Of a stretch of DNA of 64,000 nt, positions 44,665 through 54,084 are shown piece by piece. The notes beneath the pieces are model-generated. The model worked only from the letters and a program-made list of their open reading frames with translations. It was not told the origin of the DNA and made no database searches. A program made the translations under genes and the position numbers. Origin of the DNA: Arenibacter sp. F26102 (GTDB lineage: Bacteria > Bacteroidota > Bacteroidia > Flavobacteriales > Flavobacteriaceae); contig NZ_JALKBC010000003.1 of NCBI RefSeq assembly GCF_023015865.1, positions 186,001-250,000 of the forward strand, read 5' to 3'. Every line of letters begins with the position of its first letter. Position 1 is the stretch's first letter.

Positions 44665-46266
44665 TCAATCCATTTTTACAATGGAAAAATCTCCGGATAA
44701 CGGCCTAAGTGCCTTCATTAATCTCGGAATCAATCGTTCTCCATACTCCAAATAAAGTTCAGAGAAATTAAGATTGCGCTCCTGTAGTGATTTATTCGGG
44801 AAAAGTTGATTCTGAATTTCGGTCATGCGCATCACCTGATCCTCCAACTTTCGTTTTTGCGCTTTTAGCAACCTTTTCTCTAAATGATCCAACCCCTGCA
44901 ATTGCTTTACCTCCTGCGCTTTTACTGCTCCCAAAAAAGAAGCGTCCGTTTGGGATGCCAATTCGTACAACCCTTTAAACTGCTCCTCCAAATGTTTCTT
45001 TTGGGGGGTAAAATCGATATCAATATTAGAAATCTCCCTAATCTTTTTATTGATAAGACTATTTTGTTTTAGAAATATATCCGTGAGGGAGATATTCATG
45101 CGATGTAATTTCTCCATCTGTTTCCCCGTAATTACCAATGCCGAATTACGAAGTAATAATATAGGGAAAGGCACCTTCATTTCTTCAAACATATCTTTCA
45201 GCTCCAACCAATAGGCCAATTCCCCACCTCCACCTATATAACAGAGGTTGGGCAAAATAATTTCTTGGTATAAAGGTCTAGTTATAACATTTGGCGAAAA
45301 ACGTTCTGGGTAATTTTCCAGTTCGGCCAGTATTTCCTCCCGACTGAATTCAATTTTCATATCGTTTATATAAAATTTGCCATCTTCCTCCAATATCCGT
45401 TCACGGACACCTTCCACCAGATAAAAATAATTTATCTCCCTTGGATTGACTTGAATACCATAATTTTCTGGCAGGGCCTGAAGTTGGTCTATGGTCGCAA
45501 TTACCTTTTTATACGAAGCATTTTCCAACAAATCCCGTTTTATATAGGGCTGCAATAAACTCTTCAATTCCGTATTATTACCATCCAAAATAACGAGACC
45601 ATATTCTCCAAAAAGTTCGTTGGCCAAAAAACGAGTGGCATCCGTAAGGTTATCATGTTCCAAATATGCTTTGGCAAACCATTCCTTTAGCCTATTGGCA
45701 TTGATGCTATTGCCCATTTCATTGGAAAATGCCTCCAGGATAGCTTCCAACCCATCTGTTTCAAGAGGTCCAACAGCGCCCGAGGCCTTTTTATTCCATT
45801 GTAATTTTTTCCCTTTAAAATTGAAGTAGTTTATTTCATCGAAATCATGATCTTCGGTTGCCATCCAATAAATAGGTACAAAATTATTTTCAGGATTGGA
45901 CAGCTTCAGCTCCTTGGTAAGGTTTATGGTGGAAATGATCTTATATAAAAAATACAGGGGACCTGTAAACAAATTTAATTGATGTCCGGTAACCACAGTA
46001 AAAGTGGAAGCCTCTTTTAGGAGCGAAATATTTACTTTGGTATCTTCGGAAATACCAACATTTTTATATTGATCTTTCAGCACCGAATACAATACTTTCC
46101 GATGGGTCTCTGGAAAATTTTGTTTGGCCTTAATCTGCTCCTTAAATAGATCTATACGTGGAGGTCTATCATAAAAAGGCGATAGAGTTTCCTTGCCTTG
46201 CAGATAATCGCATATTAATTCAGAAAAATAACCAGTTTTTTTAAAGGGTATGCCTTCGACTTCCAT
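44665..46266 (-). CDS. bshC: Bacillithiol biosynthesis cysteine-adding enzyme
   Basis: BshC is thought to add cysteine to GlcN-malate, completing bacillithiol, the low-molecular-weight thiol of Firmicutes and many Bacteroidota. The 533 residues include the family blocks TVVTGHQLNLFTGPLYFLYK, PIYWMATEDHDFDEINYF and CYIGGGGELAYWLELKDMFE, a Rossmann-like core and a long coiled coil (about 400-490: QKKHLEEQFKGLYELASQTD and after). Length is normal. bshA and bshB are not in the window. Start at ATG 46266 is the only good one. It is transcribed toward the decarboxylase gene. Confidence 0.95.
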   Translation of the reverse strand: MEVEGIPFKKTGYFSELICDYLQGKETLSPFYDRPPRIDLFKEQIKAKQNFPETHRKVLYSVLKDQYKNVGISEDTKVNISLLKEASTFTVVTGHQLNLFTGPLYFLYKIISTINLTKELKLSNPENNFVPIYWMATEDHDFDEINYFNFKGKKLQWNKKASGAVGPLETDGLEAILEAFSNEMGNSINANRLKEWFAKAYLEHDNLTDATRFLANELFGEYGLVILDGNNTELKSLLQPYIKRDLLENASYKKVIATIDQLQALPENYGIQVNPREINYFYLVEGVRERILEEDGKFYINDMKIEFSREEILAELENYPERFSPNVITRPLYQEIILPNLCYIGGGGELAYWLELKDMFEEMKVPFPILLLRNSALVITGKQMEKLHRMNISLTDIFLKQNSLINKKIREISNIDIDFTPQKKHLEEQFKGLYELASQTDASFLGAVKAQEVKQLQGLDHLEKRLLKAQKRKLEDQVMRMTEIQNQLFPNKSLQERNLNFSELYLEYGERLIPRLMKALRPLSGDFSIVKMD

Positions 46267-46467
46267 AGAAATATTGGTAATAGCTGGTAAAGATAAAATT
46301 ATCCCTTTTTTCAGTTCCTAAAAATACGTTAAGAAGTTTAAATATCAATTTTAAAATAACTTTTTGAACTTTGTTTTGGCTAAACCGAGAATCGTAAGTC
46401 CTCTTGGAATAGAACTAATATCACTAATATTCCTTAGATTTGATTTGAAGCAAATTAATGGATTTCT

Positions 46468-48924
46468 ATGAAAAAACTTTTACTAACCTTTATTCTCTTT
46501 ACTACCACCTTAGGCATTTCCCAAACTTTACAATCCCCCTCAGAATTTTTGGGCTACGAGTTGGGATCGGAATTTACCCGGCACCATCAAGTAGTGGAGT
46601 ATTATAAATACCTGGCCCATATTGCTTCGGACCGGGTTAAGTTGATAGAATATGGAAAAACCAACGAACGTAGACCATTAATTGTGGCCTTTATTTCTAC
46701 AGCTGAAAATATAGGTGATCTGGAGTCTATCAGGAAGGAACATATTAAGAATACTATTGGTGAGGGATCGCCTACCAAGGCCATTGTATGGTTAAGCTAT
46801 AATGTACACGGAAATGAAAGTGTAAGCACCGAAGCCTCTATGCAGACCATATATGAGCTATTGACCAGTAAGGCGTCCTACCTAGAAAATACCGTAGTAA
46901 TTATGGACCCATGTATTAATCCAGATGGGCGGGATCGATATGTTAACTGGTACAATCAATTTAAGAACACACCCAATAATATAGACCCCAATAGCAAGGA
47001 ACACCATGAAGGTTGGTTGAACGGGCGGTCTAACCATTATATGTTCGACCTAAATCGTGATTGGGCATGGCTTACACAAATTGAAAGTCAACAACGCATA
47101 AAGGTTTTCAACCAATGGCTGCCACATGTACATGTGGATTTTCATGAACAGGGAGTAAATAATCCTTATTATTTTGCCCCGGCCGCAGAACCCTTTCATG
47201 AAGTTGTAACCGATTTTCAGCGCGATTTTCAAGTTACTATAGGCAAGAACCACGCTAAATACTTCGATGCCAATGGCTGGTTTTATTTTACAAAAGAAGT
47301 CTTTGACCTTCTATACCCTAGCTATGGTGACACCTTCCCCACATACAATGGCGGCATAGGAATGACCTATGAGCAGGGTGGCAGTGGACATGCAGGTTTG
47401 GGAGTCAAAACCATTATAGGGGACACCCTTACCCTTCAAGACCGTATAGCACATCATCTTACCACAGGCTTGTCTACAGTGGAAGTAGCCTCCAAGAATT
47501 CAGAAAGGTTAAACAAGGAGTTCAAGAAGTTCTACAGGGAAAAGAATTTTAAATATAAAAGTTATGTGATGAACGGGGATCCAGATAAAATTGAAGCCAT
47601 AACCTCATTGCTTAAATCCCATGAGATTAAATACGGTTTTGCCCAGGACGGATTGGTAAAAGGACACCTGTATAACTCCGGGAAATTGGGGACTCTAAAA
47701 ACTACCTCTACAAGTTTAGTGGTATCTACCAACCAAGCCAAAGGAACCTTGGCACAAGTACTCATGGAACCCAATACAAAACTAAGTGATTCGCTCACTT
47801 ATGATATTACGGCCTGGTCCTTACCATACGCCTATGGTTTGGAGTCTATTGCTTCCCAAACATTGGTGGATTCCAGCCCATCTGGCCATGGGGTATCACC
47901 ACCCACTCCGGAAACCATTATCACAGAGGATAATTATGCCTATGTAAGCGATTGGACCAGTATGAAGGATGCCCGGTTTTTAACAGCATTAATAAAAGAA
48001 AATATCAGGGTCCGGTTTGCCAAAAATCCTTTTCGTGTGGAGGGTAAGAAATTTGACCGGGGCAGTTTGATCATTACCAAAGGAGATAACAAGAACCATA
48101 AGGATTTTGTTGAAACCTTAAGCAGGGTGGCCTACAACAACAAAACTTTATTAACACCAGCCAATACTGGATTTGTGGAAAAAGGAAATGATTTTGGTTC
48201 CAGTTACGTACCAATGATCACCGACACCAAAATAGCCATGTTATCCGGAGAACCTACAAACACCCTTGAGTTTGGAGAAATTTGGCACTTTTTTGAACAA
48301 CAGCTACAATATCCGCTGACCATTTTGGATACTGAGTATTATGATGAAGTGGACATAAACGAATACGATGTCCTTATTCTCCCCAACGGATGGTATTCCA
48401 AGTTCTTTAATGAAAGTAGACTTGAAGAGCTAAAGAAATTTGTGAGCAATGGAGGAAAATTAATCGCCTTGGAAGGGGCAATAAAAGGTATAATAGGGGA
48501 ACATGGTTTTAAAATAAAGGAAAAGGAAGTTAAAAAAGATAGCACAGAAACTATACTTCCTTATGAGGAAGCAGAGCGGGAAGACATCAAGAACGCGATT
48601 ACCGGTGCTATTTTTAAAACCAAGGTAGATTCGACACATCCTTTGGCCTACGGATACGGCGACGAATACTTTACCATTAAATTAAGTGATTACGCCTTTG
48701 AAAATTTAGACACGGGTACTGTTGTATACTTGGAAAAGGACACAACGCCAATTTCTGGTTTCGCAGGAAGCGAAGCCAAGAAAAAAATTGCAAATACACT
48801 TATATTTGGGGTAGAGGATCTTGACAAGGGACAGGTGATCTATATGGTTGACAATCCTTTATTCCGTGGATTTTGGGAAAACGGAAAACTGTTTTTCGTC
48901 AATGCCCTTTTTATGGTAAAATAA
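46468..48924 (+). CDS. M14 zinc carboxypeptidase, secreted, with C-terminal extension
   Basis: The 818-residue protein has a signal peptide (MKKLLLTFILFTTTLGISQ) and an M14 peptidase domain (about 40-340): zinc ligands His114/Glu117 in VHGNES and His226 in VDFHEQG, and DPCINPDGRDRYVNW for substrate binding. The second half (about 350-818) is longer than in simple carboxypeptidases. It contains a stretch near 590-690 (TILDTEYYDEVDINEYDVLI, LPNGWYSKFF, LKKFVSNGGKLIALEGA) that looks like a class I glutamine amidotransferase-type fold with no catalytic Cys. Probably a periplasmic or surface exopeptidase. Confidence 0.88.
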   Translation: MKKLLLTFILFTTTLGISQTLQSPSEFLGYELGSEFTRHHQVVEYYKYLAHIASDRVKLIEYGKTNERRPLIVAFISTAENIGDLESIRKEHIKNTIGEGSPTKAIVWLSYNVHGNESVSTEASMQTIYELLTSKASYLENTVVIMDPCINPDGRDRYVNWYNQFKNTPNNIDPNSKEHHEGWLNGRSNHYMFDLNRDWAWLTQIESQQRIKVFNQWLPHVHVDFHEQGVNNPYYFAPAAEPFHEVVTDFQRDFQVTIGKNHAKYFDANGWFYFTKEVFDLLYPSYGDTFPTYNGGIGMTYEQGGSGHAGLGVKTIIGDTLTLQDRIAHHLTTGLSTVEVASKNSERLNKEFKKFYREKNFKYKSYVMNGDPDKIEAITSLLKSHEIKYGFAQDGLVKGHLYNSGKLGTLKTTSTSLVVSTNQAKGTLAQVLMEPNTKLSDSLTYDITAWSLPYAYGLESIASQTLVDSSPSGHGVSPPTPETIITEDNYAYVSDWTSMKDARFLTALIKENIRVRFAKNPFRVEGKKFDRGSLIITKGDNKNHKDFVETLSRVAYNNKTLLTPANTGFVEKGNDFGSSYVPMITDTKIAMLSGEPTNTLEFGEIWHFFEQQLQYPLTILDTEYYDEVDINEYDVLILPNGWYSKFFNESRLEELKKFVSNGGKLIALEGAIKGIIGEHGFKIKEKEVKKDSTETILPYEEAEREDIKNAITGAIFKTKVDSTHPLAYGYGDEYFTIKLSDYAFENLDTGTVVYLEKDTTPISGFAGSEAKKKIANTLIFGVEDLDKGQVIYMVDNPLFRGFWENGKLFFVNALFMVK

Positions 48925-48978
48925 TCCGGACAATTCTAAACCGCATCAAACAATCACCTCTTAAATTAGGCAATAAAT

Positions 48979-50352
48979 ATGGAAGAAATAGTTGAAGCGC
49001 AAAAACAATTCTTTAATAGCAATGCCACCAAAAATATAGCCTTCAGGATTGGTCAATTGCAAAAATTGGAATCCATATTAAGAGCTAATGAAGAACTCCT
49101 GAACCAGGCCATATACCAGGATTTTAAAAAGTCCGCCTTTGAGAATTATACTACTGAAATCAGCTTACTTTATCACGACATAAAAGAGGCCATAAAAAGG
49201 GTAAAAAAATGGTCGGCAAAAAAAAAGGTCAGGACCAATTTGGTCAATTTACCGGGTAAATCCTATATAATTCCAGAACCACTAGGTGTAAGCCTGATCA
49301 TAGGGGCATGGAATTACCCCTACCAACTTTCTCTTGCTCCGGCCATTGCCGCCATTGCCGCAGGGAATACAGTAATATTAAATCCAAGTGAATTGCCCAT
49401 TAATACCAGCAAGGCAATGGCCAAATTGATCAACGAAAATTTTGACCCCATATTTTTTAAGGTGATCGAAGGCGGTGTAACCGAAACCACCGAATTGCTA
49501 AATCAAAAGTTCGATAAAATATTTTTCACGGGGAGTGTGCCTGTTGGGAAAATCATCTACCAGGCTGCCGCAAAAAATTTAATTCCGGTTACCTTGGAAT
49601 TAGGAGGAAAAAGTCCGGCCATAATCACAGCCAATTGCGACCTCAACATAAGCGTAAAAAGACTTATTTGGGCAAAATATCTTAATGCCGGCCAAACCTG
49701 CATTGCCCCGGACTATGTGGTAGTACACGAAAAAGTTAAAGAGGAGTTTTTGAAATTGGCCAAAAAGGAAATAGCCCAATCCAAATTTATGATAGAAGAG
49801 GATAATTACGTTCAGATAATAAATGATAAAAACATGCAGCGTTTAATAGCCTTGATCGATGAGGATAAAATATATACAGGAGGGGAATACGATCTGGAAA
49901 ATAGAATTATGGAACCCACCATTCTAACCAATGTTTCTTTTGAAGATAAGGTAATGCAGGACGAAATTTTCGGCCCAATCCTTCCGGTTTTGGAATATAA
50001 CGACCTTGACCAAATTATACATCAAATAAAGGCCAGGCCAAAGCCTTTATCCTGTTATGTCTTTACAAACGATAAAAAGTTAAAACGCAAAATTCTGGAT
50101 GAAATCTCTTTTGGTGGTGGAGCTGTTAACGATGCCGTAATGCACTTTGCCAATAGCAATATGGGCTTTGGTGGTGTTGGAGAAAGTGGCATTGGTTCTT
50201 ATCACGGTGAACATGGATTTAGAGCATTTTCACACTATAAGGGGATATTGGAGAAACCCACATGGATAGAACCGAACTTTAAATATCACCCCCATACCAA
50301 AAGTAAATTGAAGTGGATAAAACGTCTTATAGGTTGGCAATCACTTGCCTGA
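48979..50352 (+). CDS. Aldehyde dehydrogenase family protein
   Basis: 457 residues with ALDH motifs: the general base Glu207 in VTLELGGKSPA and nucleophile Cys241 in NAGQTCIAPDYV, EIFGPILPV and MGFGGVGESGIGSYHGE in the C-terminal part. The length and lack of an N-terminal extension resemble class 3 ALDH, which oxidises medium- and long-chain or aromatic aldehydes with NAD(P)+. Substrate not determinable. It is 54 nt after the M14 gene, so possibly on the same transcript. Confidence 0.92.
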   Translation: MEEIVEAQKQFFNSNATKNIAFRIGQLQKLESILRANEELLNQAIYQDFKKSAFENYTTEISLLYHDIKEAIKRVKKWSAKKKVRTNLVNLPGKSYIIPEPLGVSLIIGAWNYPYQLSLAPAIAAIAAGNTVILNPSELPINTSKAMAKLINENFDPIFFKVIEGGVTETTELLNQKFDKIFFTGSVPVGKIIYQAAAKNLIPVTLELGGKSPAIITANCDLNISVKRLIWAKYLNAGQTCIAPDYVVVHEKVKEEFLKLAKKEIAQSKFMIEEDNYVQIINDKNMQRLIALIDEDKIYTGGEYDLENRIMEPTILTNVSFEDKVMQDEIFGPILPVLEYNDLDQIIHQIKARPKPLSCYVFTNDKKLKRKILDEISFGGGAVNDAVMHFANSNMGFGGVGESGIGSYHGEHGFRAFSHYKGILEKPTWIEPNFKYHPHTKSKLKWIKRLIGWQSLA

Positions 50353-50450
50353 AATATTTAAAAAACAGGAGAACATAATTTATATCTTTCGAAAAGCAAA
50401 GCATAGACCAATAGCATCAAAAAAAATAGTACATCTAAAAAAACAAGATC

Positions 50451-50903
50451 ATGGAAAACATTTTTAATAAAAAGGTAGTGGATAAAGTAATAGGAAGAAT
50501 AAACAAATTAAACTCCAAAAGTAACGGTCTTTGGGGTAAAATGACAGTTGCCCAGATGTTGGCCCATTGTAACGTCCCCTATGAAATGGTTTACACGGAT
50601 AAACATCCCAAACCAAATGGAATAATGAAATTTATGCTTAAACTTTTTGTAAAACAACCAGTGGTCAATGACAAACCGTACAAAAAAAACAGCAGGACTG
50701 CTCCGGCATTTCTAATTACAGACGAAAGAGACTTTGAAATTGAAAAAAAGCGATTGATAGACCATTTAACGAAAACTCAAGAGCTTGGAGAAGATTATTT
50801 CCACAACAAGGAATCCCATTCCTTTGGCCCCCTTACCAAAACAGAATGGAACAACTTGTTTTATAAACATCTCAACCACCATTTGGAACAATTTGGAGTA
50901 TAG
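50451..50903 (+). CDS. DUF1569 (DinB-like) protein
   Basis: The 150-residue helical protein contains LWGKMTVAQMLAHCNVPYEM and the C-terminal HSFGPLTKTEWNNLFYKHLN followed by HHLEQFGV, which mark DUF1569, a DinB/YfiT-like four-helix bundle. The histidines at HCN, HSFGPL and NHHLEQ are the expected metal ligands. Family members are often linked to thiol-dependent detoxification in organisms with bacillithiol; bshC is about 4 kb away, but a link is inference. It stands alone. Confidence 0.82.
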   Translation: MENIFNKKVVDKVIGRINKLNSKSNGLWGKMTVAQMLAHCNVPYEMVYTDKHPKPNGIMKFMLKLFVKQPVVNDKPYKKNSRTAPAFLITDERDFEIEKKRLIDHLTKTQELGEDYFHNKESHSFGPLTKTEWNNLFYKHLNHHLEQFGV

Positions 50904-51068
50904 ACAATTAATCAAACCAATATTTAATACCCTCCCGGACATGACCTCCAAAGTTCCTATGGGCATTTTTCCAAAAATATTTCATATTTGAGTATTATTC
51001 AATATTATTGCAAATTAATCAACCTTTTAAGTGCTTTATCAAAATAACAATTACATTTTAAATACCCT

Positions 51069-53168
51069 ATGAAAAATATAAGCGGCATCTATCTATTGGC
51101 AATTTCCATTTTACTTTTTTCCTGCAACCAAAGGGAGAATAAAATGGGCGACTTTAAACTACTACCTCAACCCCAGGAATTTCAGATTACGGGAGCCAGT
51201 TCAATATTCCACGATGAAACCCTAAAAGTTATTGCCCAAAACGGTGAGGCACTGCCTATAATTAACCATGATATTTTGGTTATTAATGAGAATAAGGGTA
51301 AGACCACTTTAACGTACGAAATAGACGCCAATTTGGATACACCGGCGGAGGGGTACACGCTGGCAATTTCAGACAAACAAATTAACATAATAGGGAAGGA
51401 TGAAGCTGGATTGTTCTACGCATTCAAGACCTTGGAACAATTAGTGGTTGATGCCAAAGACCAAAAGGCAAACCTACCATTGTGCCAATTAAAGGATTTT
51501 CCCCTTTTGGCCTATCGTTCCGTGCACCTGGATGTAAAACACCACTTGGAAAAGACCGAATACTATTATCAATTGTTGGATAAGTTTGCCAGCTATAAGA
51601 TCAACGGTATAATCTTGGAAGTTGAAGACAAATTAAAATTTAAGCGTCAGCCTATCGTTGCCTCCGAAGATGCATTGAGTATTGAAGAATGGAAAAAGAT
51701 CAGTGATTATGCCAAAGATCGTCATATAGAGATCAGTCCATTGGTACAGGGGTTGGGACATGCCTCATTTATATTAAAACACCCAGAATATATGGAGCTA
51801 AGAGATAACCCAGAAAGTGATTGGGCTTTTAATCCATTGGACCCTAAAACCTATGAGGTGCAGTTTGACCTTTATTTAGACGCTATGCAAGCCTTTCCAT
51901 ATGGTAGATACCTGCATGTTGGCGGTGACGAAGTACATACTACGGGAAGAGGGAGCAAAGAATCGCCCTTAAAATTGCAATTGATGTGGCTGGACAAAGT
52001 AGCCAAATTCGCTGAAGAACATGGAAAAACCCCAATTTTTTGGGATGATATGCCCCTTAAACAGGCCGATGTTTATGACCCTATGTTTAAAAAGGAGATG
52101 ACCCAAGAAGAAGTGGATCAAGTTTGGTTGGAGAATGAGCATAAATTATTGGAGTTTCTTGACATTTTCCCTAAGAATTGCATCTATATGAGATGGAATT
52201 ATAGTTCCCCCCAAGCTTTAGGAAATATTAAGGCCATGCAGTGGTTTACAGATCACGACCTTCAAGTAATGGGTGCAACTGCTGGCCAAACCCGTTGGGT
52301 TTTAATGCCACAGGAAGAAAGTAATATGGAAAATATTAGATCTTTTGCGGTTAGCTCCATAAATAGTGGTCTCAATGGACTGTTGTTAACACTATGGGAT
52401 GATGATTCCCCACATTTTGAACTTTACATGAGGGGCATTCTGGCCTTTGCCGAATATTCCTGGATCGGTGACAGGCGAACTAAAGAGGAAATTAAAACTG
52501 CCTTTAGACAAAGGGAATACGGATATCCCCTTGCAGATGTTAACAATAGTTTTATTACCGAACTTGAAACACCAGTGGCATTCTGGAAAAATGCTTTGCT
52601 AAAAGGCAATCAGCGCAACTTTCTACCTTCCATGGAAAATCCCTTGGAAAAAGCTGTAATCGACTTTCCGGATAAGAAAAATATAGGGGCATGGAGTTTG
52701 GCCAACGAAGACCGAATAAAATCGGCTACCCAAGTGCTATCACAGACCGACAGTATAGCAAAAAAAATAGAATATTCCCGTTCCATTGCACTGCGCAACG
52801 ACCATAACCTACAGGTATATGAGCAGGTAAACAAACTGGCCCAATATAGCCCAAAAATGCTCCTGGCCCTAAGGGACTATGACCAGGCCGAAAGTAGGGA
52901 TAACATTATTGCAACGGCTTCCAAACTCAAGGAACTGGAGTCAGAATTTAGCACCCTTAGAAAGGATTTGGAAATGGTCTATGGCAAAACACGTATTCTA
53001 ACCAAACCGGACAATTACATCCTGGACCAGGACCATCATGTACATTTGGCCAACCAATCCATAAATTTTGATTGGCAATTCTATGCCGAAATGCTGTTTT
53101 TTCAAAAATTGAATAATGAACTGGAAAAGGAAATTTATATGGAAAATGCAGATCCTTTAAAAAAATAA
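51069..53168 (+). CDS. GH20 beta-N-acetylhexosaminidase, lipoprotein
   Basis: The 699-residue protein has an SPII signal (LLAISILLFSC), a GH20b N-terminal domain (about 25-145) and the GH20 barrel with the catalytic Asp287-Glu288 pair in HVGGDEVH. WDDMP and LTLWDDDSP line the active site. The last 200 residues are a helical extension beyond the barrel (IALRNDHNLQVYEQVNKLAQ region). It should remove terminal GlcNAc/GalNAc from glycans or chitin fragments at the outer membrane or periplasm. No TonB/SusD locus is nearby, so recycling of cell-wall sugars is as likely as polysaccharide use. Confidence 0.92.
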   Translation: MKNISGIYLLAISILLFSCNQRENKMGDFKLLPQPQEFQITGASSIFHDETLKVIAQNGEALPIINHDILVINENKGKTTLTYEIDANLDTPAEGYTLAISDKQINIIGKDEAGLFYAFKTLEQLVVDAKDQKANLPLCQLKDFPLLAYRSVHLDVKHHLEKTEYYYQLLDKFASYKINGIILEVEDKLKFKRQPIVASEDALSIEEWKKISDYAKDRHIEISPLVQGLGHASFILKHPEYMELRDNPESDWAFNPLDPKTYEVQFDLYLDAMQAFPYGRYLHVGGDEVHTTGRGSKESPLKLQLMWLDKVAKFAEEHGKTPIFWDDMPLKQADVYDPMFKKEMTQEEVDQVWLENEHKLLEFLDIFPKNCIYMRWNYSSPQALGNIKAMQWFTDHDLQVMGATAGQTRWVLMPQEESNMENIRSFAVSSINSGLNGLLLTLWDDDSPHFELYMRGILAFAEYSWIGDRRTKEEIKTAFRQREYGYPLADVNNSFITELETPVAFWKNALLKGNQRNFLPSMENPLEKAVIDFPDKKNIGAWSLANEDRIKSATQVLSQTDSIAKKIEYSRSIALRNDHNLQVYEQVNKLAQYSPKMLLALRDYDQAESRDNIIATASKLKELESEFSTLRKDLEMVYGKTRILTKPDNYILDQDHHVHLANQSINFDWQFYAEMLFFQKLNNELEKEIYMENADPLKK

Positions 53169-53312
53169 TTAATTACGGGGATTTACCAAGAGGAAAACAG
53201 GGCCAAAAGTGAGCCACTAAAATAACTTGTGTCCATGTTAACAAAAATAAGAGTTTTATTAAGTATATTTCGCCCATAAATCCGATTTATAAATTGGGGT
53301 TAAGGAGAGTTT

Positions 53313-54047
53313 ATGAAAGAGAAGGAAGCCACCCGAATAAACAAGTTTTTAAGCGAAATGGGCTACTGTTCACGTCGCGCAGCGGACAAACTTATTGATC
53401 AAGGTAGGGTTACTATTAACGGGAAAGTTCCAGAAATGGGAACAAAAATTACCGATGATGACGAAGTCCGAGTAGATGGTAAGATTATTTCGGAACCCCA
53501 AGAAAAGCCGGTTTATATTGCTTTCAACAAACCCATTGGAATTGTATGCACCACAGATACCAGGGTAGAAAAGGATAATATTATCGACTTCATTAATTAC
53601 CCAAGTAGAATTTTCCCAATTGGAAGATTGGACAAGCCCAGTGAAGGCCTTATCCTTTTGACCAATGATGGGGACATAGTCAATAAGATTTTACGGGCCA
53701 GAAATAAACATCAGAAAGAATATTTAGTTACCGTAGATAAGCCTATCACCAAAGCTTTCCTCGAAAAAATGGCCAATGGGGTGCCCATCCTTGATCGGGT
53801 AACCCGAAAATGCGAGATTGAGGAAATTGGCAAATTCCAGTTTAGAATTGTACTAACACAGGGCCTTAACCGTCAGATCAGAAGAATGTGCGAGTATTTG
53901 GGTTACAATGTTACCGTACTTAAACGCATAAGGATAATGAATATTCAATTGGATGTTCCCGTGGGTAAATGGCGTTATTTATCCGAAGGGGAGTTAAATG
54001 AAATCAATGAAATGATTTCGGACTCCTCAAAGACCCATCAAAAATAA
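53313..54047 (+). CDS. rluF: RluF/RluB-type 23S rRNA pseudouridine synthase
   Basis: The 244-residue protein begins with an S4 RNA-binding domain (RINKFLSEMGYCSRRAADKL, about 5-50) followed by the RsuA/RluB/F catalytic domain: catalytic Asp in IGRLDKPSEGLILLTNDG, and LTQGLNRQIRRMCEYLGYNV near the end. It modifies a uridine of 23S rRNA; RluB and RluF cannot be separated with certainty by eye, though length and the Q-G-L-N-R-Q block favour RluF. It is followed 37 nt later by the GNAT-nitrilase fusion gene. Confidence 0.9.
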   Translation: MKEKEATRINKFLSEMGYCSRRAADKLIDQGRVTINGKVPEMGTKITDDDEVRVDGKIISEPQEKPVYIAFNKPIGIVCTTDTRVEKDNIIDFINYPSRIFPIGRLDKPSEGLILLTNDGDIVNKILRARNKHQKEYLVTVDKPITKAFLEKMANGVPILDRVTRKCEIEEIGKFQFRIVLTQGLNRQIRRMCEYLGYNVTVLKRIRIMNIQLDVPVGKWRYLSEGELNEINEMISDSSKTHQK

Positions 54048-54084
54048 ACACAGAATAATTATCCCCTAAATTAATTTTAACAGT

